The position numbers and the translations under genes are program-made. The notes beneath the pieces are model-generated. The model was not told where the DNA came from, did not search any database, and worked only from the letters and a program-made list of their open reading frames with translations. Shown here piece by piece: positions 1 through 7,563 of a stretch of DNA of 16,239 nt. This DNA is from Phycisphaerales bacterium UBA1161 (GTDB lineage: Bacteria > Planctomycetota > Phycisphaerae > Tepidisphaerales > Tepidisphaeraceae). Every line of letters begins with the position of its first letter. Within the stretch, counting starts at the first letter, position 1. The DNA lies in assembly GCA_002311745.1 (NCBI GenBank), contig DBZL01000008.1, positions 19,505 through 35,743 on the forward strand, written 5' to 3'.

Positions 1-27
1 AGCTACGTCCCCGTTTTACTCGCGCGA

Positions 28-1011
28 TCAGGAGAGCTCTTGCCAGATGTCGTCTCGAACGTAAACGCCTTCGATCTGACTGCGGCGGCGGTGAGCCAGG
101 GCGGCTTGGCCGGGATAGCGGCTCTGGGGACTGCTGATCGCGAGCTGGCGCAGGATTTCTCCGGTGCGCTGGGCGGCGGGACGGCCGTGAAGATGGGCGG
201 GCGCAAAGGCGAGGTAAACCTGGCTGACGCCGGGATCGCCGGGGCCGGGTTTCAGCGATGCGGAGTCCAGGCCGTCGGAGAGAATCGCGGCGAAGGCGTC
301 GAGCAGAATGGCCAGACCTGAGCCTTTCCAAAATCCGATGGGCCAGGGATGGCCGCCGTCGAGAATGGCGGCGGCGTCCGTGGTTGGGTTGCCACTCGCG
401 TCGATGCCGCCGACCACCGGGAGGGGCTGGTGCTCGGCACGGTGCGTTTTAAGCCGGCCGAATGAGAACTGGCTTAATGCCATATCGAGCACCAAGTGCT
501 CGCCGGACTCGCCGGGTGCGGTCAGCACGAGGGGATTGTTGCCGACGGCGTCGGCGCTGCCGCCCCAGGCTGGCATGTTCGGCGGGGTGTTGGTCCAGCA
601 GATGGCGAGATAGCCCTTCTCCGCGGCGCGCCAGCCGTAGTTGCCGGGGCGGCCCCAGTGACGCGTGTTGCGCAGCGCGACGCAGCCGATGCCGTGAGCC
701 TCCGCCAACGCCATCGCCCGATCGATGCAGAACTCGGCGTTGAGCGCGCCCAGGCCGGCGTTGCCGTCGTAACGCTGTAGGGCGCCGAAGGAGGCGATCA
801 GGCGCGGATCGCTTTGCGTATCGGGGATCTGGCCGGCGCGCAGGGAGCGGAGCAAGCCGGGGACAAAGTGAACGCCGTGCGAGTAGACGCCGTCGGCGCT
901 GGCCTGCGTGTAGAGTTCGGCCAGGCGATGCGCCCTGGGCGGGCTGACGCCCTCGCGAGCCAGAAGCTCGGTCAAGTGCGACACCAGGCGGTCTTCGGGA
1001 ATGCGGGGCAT
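28..1011 (-). CDS. dlgD: Malate/L-lactate dehydrogenase-family oxidoreductase, 2,3-diketo-L-gulonate reductase-like
   Basis: NAD(P)H-dependent dehydrogenase of the Ldh_2 (YiaK/DlgD) family, cytosolic. Characterised members reduce 2,3-diketo-L-gulonate or similar 2-oxoacids. The 327-residue length is normal for the family. Visible motifs are SHG at residues 44-46, where H45 is the family's catalytic histidine; NTRHWGRPGNYGWRAAEKGY near 115-134 followed by ICWTN; and GFWKGSG near 226-232 followed by a Leu-rich LLDAF segment. These closely match my recollection of E. coli YiaK (NHW..GSYGWQAAEKGY, ICWTN, YWKGSG). The ATG start has no clear Shine-Dalgarno sequence. The gene follows the transpeptidase gene by 64 bp, and that gap holds a hairpin repeat. 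No sugar-acid catabolic partners are visible, so the substrate is uncertain; ureidoglycolate, malate or lactate-type substrates remain possible. Family is secure, exact substrate is inference. Confidence 0.85.
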   Translation of the reverse strand: MPRIPEDRLVSHLTELLAREGVSPPRAHRLAELYTQASADGVYSHGVHFVPGLLRSLRAGQIPDTQSDPRLIASFGALQRYDGNAGLGALNAEFCIDRAMALAEAHGIGCVALRNTRHWGRPGNYGWRAAEKGYLAICWTNTPPNMPAWGGSADAVGNNPLVLTAPGESGEHLVLDMALSQFSFGRLKTHRAEHQPLPVVGGIDASGNPTTDAAAILDGGHPWPIGFWKGSGLAILLDAFAAILSDGLDSASLKPGPGDPGVSQVYLAFAPAHLHGRPAAQRTGEILRQLAISSPQSRYPGQAALAHRRRSQIEGVYVRDDIWQELS

Positions 1012-1038
1012 GTAGTTAGGATAGGCGCGCGGTTGAGC

Positions 1039-1075
1039 GAACCCGCGGACCTTCGGTCCGCCGCTAAATAATTGG
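1039..1075 (-). repeat. 37-bp intergenic hairpin repeat, copy A
   Basis: First of two 37-bp copies (the other is 9584-9620). It begins directly after the transpeptidase stop codon in the transcribed direction. The core at 1045-1061 is a perfect 7-bp stem with a 3-nt loop (loop GAA on the minus strand, closed by C:G). Flanks shared with copy B read GAACCCGCGG on one side and CGCCGCTAAATA on the other (plus strand). There is no T-tract after the hairpin, so a simple intrinsic terminator is unlikely. The element could be a REP-like or mRNA-stabilising sequence. Confidence 0.75.
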
Positions 1076-2197
1076 CTAATCCTTCACGACGACCAGGCTC
1101 TTTCCTTCGACCATCAGGTCGAAGAGAACGGCCACGTCTTCGCTGCGCAGGCGGATGCAGCCCATGCTGTTTTGCTTGCCGATGCTCTGGGCGTCGATGG
1201 TTCCATGAATGCCGTAAGAGAGCTTGCCGACGGCCTGGCCTTCGGTGCCGGTCAGGCCGATCCAGTATCCGTCGAGGGGATTCTTGGGATCATCGGCGGC
1301 GATGACGCCCTCGCCGCGGGGACTGTAATAGGTGGGGTGCTTGAGCTTGCGATGAGGCTCGACGGTCCAGGTGCCGGTGGGAGTGGAGTCGTCGCGGCCC
1401 AGGCCGACGGGGTAGGTGGTGACGTACATGCAGCTTTTTTCGCCGGGAAGGGAGCCGAGGTAGAGGTCGATGGTAAAGGCGCGTTTGTCGACGACGGCGA
1501 AGAAGGGGCCCTGCACGATCTTGATGGTGGCGCCGGCGCGGAGGTGTTTGGGTTCGATGCCGTTGATGCGAGCCAAGAGTTCCCAGGTGACGTCGCAGGC
1601 GGCGGCGATCTTGGCGAGGCTTTCGCCGGGCTTGACGACGTAGGTGCCGCCGTAGGGATCATCGGGGAAATGCTGGCGGCTGAAGATGACGGTCTGGTTG
1701 ATCTGCTGGAGCATGGCCTTGACGGCGGGGACGGCCGATTCATCGAGGCGGCCGGATTGCAGGGCATCGTTGAGTTGCTCGCGGGCCTCGAGAAATTCCC
1801 CGGCGTCGATTCTTCGTTTGGCCAGAGTGAGCAGATCGGGGCTGGGTGCGGTGGCGGGGCCGAGGATGCGATCCGAGGCGACGATGGCGCCGGCGGTGGG
1901 CCGCGGGGCGCGTTGCGGAGGCGGCGTTGCATCCTCATCCGTCGAGGCGGGCTCGCTCGGGGGGGCGTCCGCGAAAGCATCGGGCTGGGTGGCGGGTTGT
2001 GTGGCCGCGGCCGCCAGGGCGTCGCTGGGCGGGGGTTGATCCGCGGTTGGGGAAACCGCGACGGCGGCGGCGCGGTCCTTCGCTGCGGCGGGGGAGGAAT
2101 GCTTCACCTTGTAGCCAAAGCAAAGAATCCCCGCGGAAACGGAGATGAGCAGCAGAGTGATGAGCAGACGGCTGAGGCGACGATCGGAGCGAGTCAC
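1076..2197 (-). CDS. LysM domain-containing L,D-transpeptidase (YkuD family)
   Basis: Envelope enzyme that forms peptidoglycan 3-3 cross-links or attaches proteins to the wall through a cysteine nucleophile. Order of parts in 373 residues: an N-terminal membrane anchor or uncleaved signal (about 11-28); an Ala/Pro-rich linker (about 33-105); a helical, TPR-like stretch (about 121-172); one LysM repeat (about 186-228, beginning TYVVKPGESLAKIA) for glycan binding; and a YkuD catalytic domain (about 232-373). The catalytic motif is present as H331 (GIHGTID) and C347 (SMGCIRL). The start is GTG, supported by a strong GGGAGG ribosome-binding site 4-5 nt upstream. The gene lies 72 bp downstream of the formyltetrahydrofolate cyclo-ligase gene, with no obvious functional link. 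The family is certain; whether it acts as a transpeptidase or a carboxypeptidase cannot be told. Confidence 0.92.
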   Translation of the reverse strand: MTRSDRRLSRLLITLLLISVSAGILCFGYKVKHSSPAAAKDRAAAVAVSPTADQPPPSDALAAAATQPATQPDAFADAPPSEPASTDEDATPPPQRAPRPTAGAIVASDRILGPATAPSPDLLTLAKRRIDAGEFLEAREQLNDALQSGRLDESAVPAVKAMLQQINQTVIFSRQHFPDDPYGGTYVVKPGESLAKIAAACDVTWELLARINGIEPKHLRAGATIKIVQGPFFAVVDKRAFTIDLYLGSLPGEKSCMYVTTYPVGLGRDDSTPTGTWTVEPHRKLKHPTYYSPRGEGVIAADDPKNPLDGYWIGLTGTEGQAVGKLSYGIHGTIDAQSIGKQNSMGCIRLRSEDVAVLFDLMVEGKSLVVVKD

Positions 2198-2229
2198 GAG
2201 AACCTCCCTGTTCTCTGTACAGGCAAGAA

Positions 2230-2242
2230 GGGCTTCCAGCCC
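2230..2242. repeat. Small GC-rich intergenic hairpin
   Basis: A perfect 5-bp inverted repeat, GGGCT and AGCCC around a 3-nt loop, lies in the 72-bp gap between the cyclo-ligase and transpeptidase genes. On the minus strand it reads GGGCTGGAAGCCC followed by TTCTTG. The sequence resembles short dispersed intergenic hairpins that I associate with planctomycete genomes. Only one copy is present here, so repeat status is inference. It could also be a weak terminator. Confidence 0.3.
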
Positions 2243-2269
2243 GTTGGGATCGAAATTGGGGCGGGAAAT

Positions 2270-2872
2270 TCAGGGCTGCGGCGTGATGCAGTTGGTCGCC
2301 AACCGGCGAATTTCCCGATCGGTGCACAGCATACTCAGGGCCACGTCATGGTCAAGCACGGGAAGCTCGGGAATGATTTGTTCTTCAAAGGCCAAGCCGC
2401 AGGAGAGGCCGATGAAATCCGGTTGGGCGAGGAAACGGTCGTAAAAACCCATGCCGCGGCCGATGCGGTGGCCGTCGGGGGTGAAGCCCAGGCCGGGGAC
2501 GATGACCAGGTCGATGAGATTGACGGGGATGGGCTGGCCGCTGATCGGCTCGCGCACGCCGGGGGTGCTGGTGGTGATGCCGGTTTGCAGACTGGTGATC
2601 TCCACGGGGAGCATGCGGCGCTGGTTCCAACTGACCTTGGGGACGACGACGGTCTTGCCGCTCTGCCAGCTGCGCAGGGCCAGGGGGGCGGTGTCCACTT
2701 CGTGGGGCATGCTCAAATAAAGCATGACGACGCGTGCGGCGGCGAATTCGGGACTGGCGGCGATCAACGTGCAAGCGGCCAGACTCTTGGCCGCACGTTC
2801 GGCCTCGCTCATGGCCTCGAGCTTGGCTCGAAGCTGACGCCGGATCAGAGCTTTGTCGGGGGCTTCAGACAT
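2270..2872 (-). CDS. 5-formyltetrahydrofolate cyclo-ligase (methenyltetrahydrofolate synthetase)
   Basis: Cytosolic ATP-dependent enzyme converting 5-formyltetrahydrofolate to 5,10-methenyltetrahydrofolate, which returns this stored or inhibitory folate to the one-carbon pool. The 200-residue length is typical (about 180-200). Visible family features are an N-terminal basic helix with RRQLRAKLEAM; the VVVPKVSWNQRRMLPVEI block in the middle; the signature VPGLGFTPDGHRIGRGMGFYDRF near 140-165 that forms the ATP and substrate site; and the C-terminal FEEQIIPELPVLDHDV motif. The ATG start has an AGGA ribosome-binding site about 5 nt upstream. It starts 45 bp after the rarA stop on the same strand and is probably cotranscribed with it. 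The gene is often called fau, ygfA or yqgN. I did not find a 6S RNA-like structure next to it, as occurs in some proteobacteria. Confidence 0.93.
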   Translation of the reverse strand: MSEAPDKALIRRQLRAKLEAMSEAERAAKSLAACTLIAASPEFAAARVVMLYLSMPHEVDTAPLALRSWQSGKTVVVPKVSWNQRRMLPVEITSLQTGITTSTPGVREPISGQPIPVNLIDLVIVPGLGFTPDGHRIGRGMGFYDRFLAQPDFIGLSCGLAFEEQIIPELPVLDHDVALSMLCTDREIRRLATNCITPQP

Positions 2873-2917
2873 CCGTTTCCTCGAGATCCATCCCTTGAAA
2901 GGTATCGGCAGGATCAG

Positions 2918-4312
2918 CTAGCGATCTTCCGTGGGCCGCTTGGGCTTGGAAGAGGCCGCGTCGGCCTGCGGATCGGCTGTTTGATCGGGCTTGGCCCGCT
3001 GCGCCTCCAATCGCCGCCTAATCTGGGCCTCGTACCCGCTCCCACCGGGATCATAATAGATTTTATCCACCCCTAGATAGTCCTGGTCCACAGCACCCTC
3101 GGGAAAATTGTGGGGGTAAACGTATCCCTCCCCGTGGCCGAGGCGCTTGGCCCCTTTGTAACTTTTATCTCTGAGATGTTTTGGGACCGGCAGGGTTCGG
3201 CCCTCCTTGACGTCCTGGGAGGCCTGCCAAATGGCCATGGCCGAGGCGTTGGACTTGGGCGCTGTGGCCATGTACGTGACGGCTTGCGCCAGCGTCAGTT
3301 GGGCTTCGGGCATGCCGATTTTCTCGACGATGTCGAAGGCGGCGGCGGCCACGGCCAGGGCCTGCGGGTCGGCGTTGCCGATGTCCTCCGAGGCAAGAAT
3401 TGCGATCCGCCGGGCGATGAAACGCGGGTCCTCCCCCGCCTCCAGCATCTTGGCCAGCCAATAGACCGCCGCATCCGGATCGCTGCCGCGCATGCTCTTG
3501 ATCAGGGCACTGGCCGCGTCGTAGTGCTCGTCCCCGGTGCCGTCGTAGACGATGGCCTTGCGCTGGATCGATTGCTCGGCCACGTCGAGGGTGATCTGGA
3601 TCGGCGCCGACGGCGGGGCATGGTGCTGGTGCGATTGCGAAAGGACGGCGACTTCCAGGGCCGTCAGGGCCCGGCGGGCATCGCCATCCGATTTGGTCGC
3701 CCACAGGTCCAGAGCCTCCGGCGCGATGTCGATCTTCAGATGGCCGTAGCCGCGATCTTTGTCCTCGATGGCCCGACGCAAAAGCAGACGAATCTCATCC
3801 TCGCCCAGCGGGCTGAACTGGAAAATCTGGCTGCGGCTGACCAGGGGCGAGTTGATGGCAAAGAAGGGATTCTCCGTGGTGGCGCCGACGAGGATGACAA
3901 ATCCCGCCTCGACGTCCTCCATGAGAATGTCCTGCTGGGCGCGGTTGAAGCGATGAATCTCGTCCAGGAACATGACGGTGCGCTGTCCGCCGGCGGCGAG
4001 GCGCTCCTTGGCCTCTTGCAGAATCGCTCGCACTTCCTTGACGCCGACGGCCGCGGCATTGACCTGCTCGAAGCGGCTCTTGGTATAGAGGGCGATGAGT
4101 TGGGCCAGGGTGGTTTTGCCGGTGCCCGGCGGCCCGTAAAAGATCACGCTGGTGAGCCGATCCGCCTCCAGCATGCGCCGCAGCAATTTGCCTTGGCCCA
4201 GGAAATGCGCCTGGCCGACGAATTCCTCAAGCGTCTTGGGCCGCATGCGCAGCGCCAGGGGAGCGACGCGGGAAAGGTTCTTCTGACGCGACTCGGCGAA
4301 GAGGTCGGGCAT
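2918..4312 (-). CDS. rarA: Replication-associated recombination protein A (AAA+ ATPase)
   Basis: RarA/MgsA (eukaryotic WRNIP1) is a clamp-loader-like AAA+ ATPase that acts at stalled replication forks and single-strand/double-strand DNA junctions. The 464-residue length is slightly above the usual 420-450. The N-terminus (PLALRMRPKTLEEFVGQ) is typical. Walker A is GPPGTGKT at 60-67, Walker B is FLDEIH at 115-120, sensor 1 is GATTENP at 143-149, and the SPLVSRS segment around R160 supplies the arginine finger. The C-terminal tetramerisation region ends in the family pattern PKHLRDKSYKGAK...GEGYVYPHNFP. The last 30 residues or so are a charged, Ala/Pro-rich tail of low complexity. No Shine-Dalgarno sequence is visible before the ATG. 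The 105-bp gap from argG holds an 8-bp tandem repeat. Confidence 0.96.
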   Translation of the reverse strand: MPDLFAESRQKNLSRVAPLALRMRPKTLEEFVGQAHFLGQGKLLRRMLEADRLTSVIFYGPPGTGKTTLAQLIALYTKSRFEQVNAAAVGVKEVRAILQEAKERLAAGGQRTVMFLDEIHRFNRAQQDILMEDVEAGFVILVGATTENPFFAINSPLVSRSQIFQFSPLGEDEIRLLLRRAIEDKDRGYGHLKIDIAPEALDLWATKSDGDARRALTALEVAVLSQSHQHHAPPSAPIQITLDVAEQSIQRKAIVYDGTGDEHYDAASALIKSMRGSDPDAAVYWLAKMLEAGEDPRFIARRIAILASEDIGNADPQALAVAAAAFDIVEKIGMPEAQLTLAQAVTYMATAPKSNASAMAIWQASQDVKEGRTLPVPKHLRDKSYKGAKRLGHGEGYVYPHNFPEGAVDQDYLGVDKIYYDPGGSGYEAQIRRRLEAQRAKPDQTADPQADAASSKPKRPTEDR

Positions 4313-4360
4313 AAATAGATGATAAGTGCTGAAGGCGGAATGGGGAATAAAAAGTTGTAG

Positions 4361-4384
4361 AGACGAAGAGACGAAGAGACGAAG
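4361..4384. repeat. 8-bp tandem repeat, three units (AGACGAAG)
   Basis: Three perfect head-to-tail copies of AGACGAAG lie in the 105-bp gap between argG and rarA, preceded by a partial unit. The gap is otherwise more A/T-rich than the coding sequence around it. Such short arrays expand and contract by slippage. No hairpin with a T-tract was seen, so I do not call it a terminator. Confidence 0.85.
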
Positions 4385-4417
4385 TGCGCGGTATTTATTC
4401 GGCGTTCGGCGGCTACT

Positions 4418-5632
4418 TCACCACTTTCGGGTCTGACTGGCCACCTTCATGGGCAGGCCGAAGAGATCGATGAAGCCGCGGGCGGCGGTGACGTCGTAGC
4501 CTTCCATGGAGAAGCTGGCCAGCTTCGGGTCGTAGAGGCTGTGGGGGCTGGTGACCCCGGCGGCGGTGGCGCGGCCTTTGAACAGCTTCACCTTCACCTG
4601 ACCCGTGACGGTGAGCTGTGTGTGATCGACGAACGCCTGAAGGGCCTCGCGCAGAGGGTGGAACCATTGGCCGTAATAGACCAGCTCGGCGTAACGCAGG
4701 GCGATTTGCTGCTTGTAGTGGAAGGTGTCGCGCTCGAGGCAGATTTGCTCCAGGGCCTTGTGGGCTTCGTAGAGGATGGTGCCGCCGGGGGTTTCGTAGG
4801 CGCCACGCGATTTCATGCCGACCAAGCGATTCTCGGCAAGCTGGGTTTGGCCGACGGCGTGCTTGCCGCCAAGCTCGTTGAGGGCGGCAACCAACTCGTG
4901 GCCGGGCATTTTCTTGCCGTCGACGGCGATGGGATTGCCGTGATCGAATTCAATGGTGACGTACTGCGGCGCATTTGGCGCTTTGGCAACCGGCACGGAA
5001 ATGACCCACAGATCATCCTTGGGCTCGTTGGACGGGGATTCCAGGTCGGCGCCCTCGTGGCTGATGTGCCAGAGGTTGCGGTCGCGGCTGTAGATTTTTT
5101 TCTTGCTCTGCTCGACGGGGATGCCTTTTTTGGCGGCGTAGTCGAGGGCGCTTTCGCGGTCGCGCAGGCCGAAGGCCGGGTCCTTCCACGGGGCGATGAT
5201 CTTCAGCTCGGGGGCCAGGGCCATGTAGGTCAATTCGAACCGCACCTGGTCGTTGCCCTTGGAGGTGGCGCCGTGGGCGACGGCATCCGCGCCGGTTTCG
5301 TGGGCGACTTGCACTTGGTGCTTGGCGATGATGGGGCGGGCGATGCTGGTGCCCAGCAGATAATCGTTCTCATAGATGGCGTGGGCGCGGAGCATGGGGA
5401 AGCAGAATTCCTCGGCGAATTCCCGGCGGATGTCCTTGATGACGACTTCATCGGCCCCGCTCTTGCGGGCCTTGTCTTCGATGCCTTGCAACTCATCGCC
5501 CTGGCCAAGTTCGGCGGCGAAAGCGACCAGCTTGACGCCGGGATAGCGCTCCTTGAGCCAGGGCAGGATGACGCTGGTATCCAGCCCGCCGCTGTAGGCG
5601 AGGACGATTTTCTGGGGTGGTTGGGCTGACAT
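4418..5632 (-). CDS. argG: Argininosuccinate synthase
   Basis: Catalyses the ATP-dependent ligation of citrulline and aspartate to argininosuccinate, the penultimate step of arginine synthesis; cytosolic, usually a homotetramer. The 404-residue length is standard. The N-terminus holds the N-type ATP pyrophosphatase P-loop AYSGGLDTS at residues 12-20. The signature HGATSKGNDQVRFEL lies near 119-133. The C-terminal part (KLFKGRATAAGVTSPHSLYD) also matches the family. The ATG start is supported by GGAGAGG just upstream. It begins only 39 bp after the stop of the last zinc-ribbon membrane protein gene. A TATACT hexamer lies in that gap on the minus strand (5654-5659) but has no convincing -35 partner. 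argH or other arginine genes are not in the window. Confidence 0.98.
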   Translation of the reverse strand: MSAQPPQKIVLAYSGGLDTSVILPWLKERYPGVKLVAFAAELGQGDELQGIEDKARKSGADEVVIKDIRREFAEEFCFPMLRAHAIYENDYLLGTSIARPIIAKHQVQVAHETGADAVAHGATSKGNDQVRFELTYMALAPELKIIAPWKDPAFGLRDRESALDYAAKKGIPVEQSKKKIYSRDRNLWHISHEGADLESPSNEPKDDLWVISVPVAKAPNAPQYVTIEFDHGNPIAVDGKKMPGHELVAALNELGGKHAVGQTQLAENRLVGMKSRGAYETPGGTILYEAHKALEQICLERDTFHYKQQIALRYAELVYYGQWFHPLREALQAFVDHTQLTVTGQVKVKLFKGRATAAGVTSPHSLYDPKLASFSMEGYDVTAARGFIDLFGLPMKVASQTRKW

Positions 5633-5671
5633 GGCCTCTCCGCAAAACGCCGCAGTATAAGAATCGCCCGC

Positions 5672-6544
5672 TTAGACGGAAGGGTTGGGGTTGGCCCGGT
5701 CCCACATCTGGCGTGCGGCGTGGGATTGTTCTTTGAAGCTTATGGCCAATCGCGCGACCAAAAACAGGTACATAATCAGGAAGACGAATATGGCGATTGC
5801 CGCGACGAGCGAGAGCCCCGCGCCGGGCATCGGCCCGGCCGGCTGAATGTAGGCCGCGAGAATTACGGGGGCAAAGAGGAGGCCGCAGGTCACGGGCAGA
5901 GCGATCTTGAGGAAATTGGCGCGTGCGGTCAGGCTCGCGTCGGGGATACGCCGCGCCAGCTTGGAGAAATAGTCAAGCTGGGCCGGCAATCCGATTACGA
6001 TGGCGACGGCGGCCGCAACTTCCATCGAATGCAAGATCAGGCTTCCGCCTGGATTGAGTGTGAAGAATTGCTTGAACAATCCCGGCACGCTGCTGGCCAG
6101 AGCGATGATCAGCGTTACGCGGATGATTTGGCGTGAGGGACCGTAGTTATTCACGAGAAGGCCGCTGAGTTCGCGCTGAGTGACCAGCCAAACACCGGCG
6201 ACGATGCTCAAGAGGCCGACGGCGAACAGGATCAACGTGCCCACGGCGTAGACTGCGGAGAGGGGGAGAGGGACGCCGCCAATCCCAAAGCATAGCGACG
6301 TAGGGAATACGAACGTCCCCCCGAAGGCCAGGAGGTCGGCGCCCATGGCCAACTTGGCGAGCCAGGCGGGATTGGAATAGCGCAGGGTGTCGCCGCCGAT
6401 GGATATGGCAATGACTGCGCCGCATTCGGGGCAGCGACCGGCGGGGCTCAGGCCGCGAAGGTTGTAGCCGCACTTTCGGCAGGGCGTGTCGATATTGAGC
6501 GTGGCCGCGGCGGCGGGGACGGGCGGCGGTGGACCTTGGGTCAT
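5672..6544 (-). CDS. Zinc-ribbon polytopic membrane protein, CGYNLRGL family (paralog 3 of 3)
   Basis: Function unknown. The 290-residue protein starts with a short Pro/Ala stretch, then a zinc ribbon at about 21-42 built from CRKCGYNLRGL and GRCPECG (two CxxC pairs). The rest has about six hydrophobic membrane segments, the last ending VFLIMYLFLVARL. A soluble loop with YFSKLARRIPDASLTARANF is strongly shared with the neighbouring paralog. The C-terminal tail RQMWDRANPNPSV is nearly the same as in that paralog, also at DNA level, which points to a fairly recent tandem duplication. The ATG follows a weak AAGGAC site. It sits 9 bp after the second paralog and 39 bp before argG. The ribbon probably faces the cytoplasm, but this is inference. 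Confidence 0.85.
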   Translation of the reverse strand: MTQGPPPPVPAAAATLNIDTPCRKCGYNLRGLSPAGRCPECGAVIAISIGGDTLRYSNPAWLAKLAMGADLLAFGGTFVFPTSLCFGIGGVPLPLSAVYAVGTLILFAVGLLSIVAGVWLVTQRELSGLLVNNYGPSRQIIRVTLIIALASSVPGLFKQFFTLNPGGSLILHSMEVAAAVAIVIGLPAQLDYFSKLARRIPDASLTARANFLKIALPVTCGLLFAPVILAAYIQPAGPMPGAGLSLVAAIAIFVFLIMYLFLVARLAISFKEQSHAARQMWDRANPNPSV

Positions 6545-6574
6545 GGCGAGTCCTTATGCCTGGGTCAATCCGGA
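6534..6574. repeat. 41-bp duplicated junction between paralogs, copy 1
   Basis: This segment spans the end of the second paralog (encoding GLTQA and the stop), the 9-bp gap and the first codons of the third paralog. It matches 7482-7522 at 37 of 41 positions by hand alignment. It is the junction expected from tandem gene duplication and carries the ribosome-binding region of the downstream gene. Confidence 0.8.
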
Positions 6575-7492
6575 AGGGTTGGGGTCGGCCCAGTGCCACA
6601 TCTGGCGTGCGGCGTGGGCTTGTTCTTTGAAGCTTCGGCCCGATCGTGCCACCAAAAACAGGTACATAATGAAGAAGACCAGTACAGCGATCCCCACGAT
6701 GGCCGTGCCGCAACCAAAGAGCAAAAATGCAGGGTTCGGCCCGAGCGCCCGCGCTCCGCGCGCGATGGGGCCTTGGACGACGGTCAAAACGGTAAAGGCG
6801 ACGAAGATGCCGTAGGTCACGGGCAGAGCGATTTTGAGGAAATTGGCGCGTGTGGTCAGGCTGTCGTCGGGGATGCGCTGCGTCAATTTGGAGAAATATT
6901 GAAGCTGCGCCAGGAAACCGATGACAGTGGCGATGCCGGCGGCAAGTTGGAGCGAATGCACGATCAGCCGGACCCCTGGATGGAGTGTGGAAAATTGCGT
7001 GATGATTCGCAGGATGCTGTCCGCGATGCCGATGGCGAGCGTGATTCGAATCAGGCGTCGCGCGGTGCCGTAGCGGTCCTCGCCGATGCCGCTGGGGTCG
7101 GGCTCGGTGACCAGCCAAGCGCCGACGATGACCAAGAGGCCGGCGGCGACAGCAACCAGTGTGCCCACGGCGAGGACGCTGCGCAAGCGCAGAATGCCAA
7201 AGAATCCGGCGACAAACGTCGTGAGGAATATCGCGATGTAGCCGGTGACGATCAGGTTGGCGCCGTTGGCCAATTTTTGCAGCCAGTCGGGATCGGAGTA
7301 GCGCAGGAGATCGCCGCCGACGGAAATGCTGATGGCGGCGCCGCATTCGGGGCAACGGCCGCTGACATTCAGGCCGCGCAGGTTGTAGCCGCACTTTCGG
7401 CACGGCGTGTCGGAATTGAGCGTGGCGGAAGCAGACATGGGGGGCGGCAGAGGCGGGAGAGGCGGCGATGGCGGCGGCGTGCCTTGGGTCAC
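6554..7492 (-). CDS. Zinc-ribbon polytopic membrane protein, CGYNLRGL family (paralog 2 of 3)
   Basis: Function unknown; closest relative is the gene just downstream. The 312-residue protein has a Pro-rich N-terminus, a zinc ribbon at about 31-52 (CRKCGYNLRGL, then GRCPECG), and about six hydrophobic membrane segments. Shared blocks with the next paralog include YFSKLTQRIPDDSLTTRANF, LKIALPVTYG, and MYLFLVAR followed by SFKEQAHAARQMW. I place the start at a GTG because the encoded MTQG is shared with the downstream paralog and a good AAGGAG site lies 5 nt upstream. An internal ATG (residue 19) is a weaker alternative. The tail is 6 residues longer than in paralog 3 (GLTQA). The gap upstream carries the remnant of a similar tail, as if a further copy had been lost. 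Confidence 0.85.
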   Translation of the reverse strand: MTQGTPPPSPPLPPLPPPMSASATLNSDTPCRKCGYNLRGLNVSGRCPECGAAISISVGGDLLRYSDPDWLQKLANGANLIVTGYIAIFLTTFVAGFFGILRLRSVLAVGTLVAVAAGLLVIVGAWLVTEPDPSGIGEDRYGTARRLIRITLAIGIADSILRIITQFSTLHPGVRLIVHSLQLAAGIATVIGFLAQLQYFSKLTQRIPDDSLTTRANFLKIALPVTYGIFVAFTVLTVVQGPIARGARALGPNPAFLLFGCGTAIVGIAVLVFFIMYLFLVARSGRSFKEQAHAARQMWHWADPNPSGLTQA

Positions 7493-7522
7493 GGCAACTC
7501 CTTATGCCTGGTTCAATCCGGA
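7482..7522. repeat. 41-bp duplicated junction, copy 2, carrying a relic of a paralog tail
   Basis: Matches 6534-6574 at 37 of 41 positions. Here the part equivalent to the end of a coding sequence (encoding SGLNQA and a stop in the minus direction) is not joined to any open gene. Homology stops abruptly near 7523. It provides the AAGGAG ribosome-binding site and GTG start of the middle paralog. The simplest reading is a leftover from tandem duplication followed by deletion. Confidence 0.7.
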
Positions 7523-7563
7523 CAAAACCTCGATTGCCCCAAACGGTTGAAATTTTAATCGAA

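Noticed and set aside
1039..1075. Hairpin considered as an ordinary intrinsic terminator
   Set aside because: No T-tract follows the stem on the minus strand (CGGGTTCGC follows). The shared flanks and the second copy make a repeat element the better description.
1172..3076. 634-codon open frame on the plus strand opposite the transpeptidase and cyclo-ligase genes
   Set aside because: It is antisense to two genes with intact catalytic motifs. Its translation is Gly/Ala/Asp-rich with no recognisable domain, typical of the frame opposite GC-rich coding DNA.
4313..4417. 8-bp array considered as a CRISPR or phage attachment site
   Set aside because: Units are far too short and contiguous for CRISPR, and there is no integrase or tRNA gene nearby.
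3110..5629. Long plus-strand frames opposite rarA (402 codons) and argG (362 codons)
   Set aside because: They are shadows of highly conserved housekeeping genes; the sense frames carry all the expected motifs.
6147..7403. 418-codon minus-strand frame across two paralogs
   Set aside because: An out-of-frame reading of the zinc-ribbon membrane protein genes, rich in Arg/His/Pro. It spans both genes only because they are duplicates with similar GC bias.
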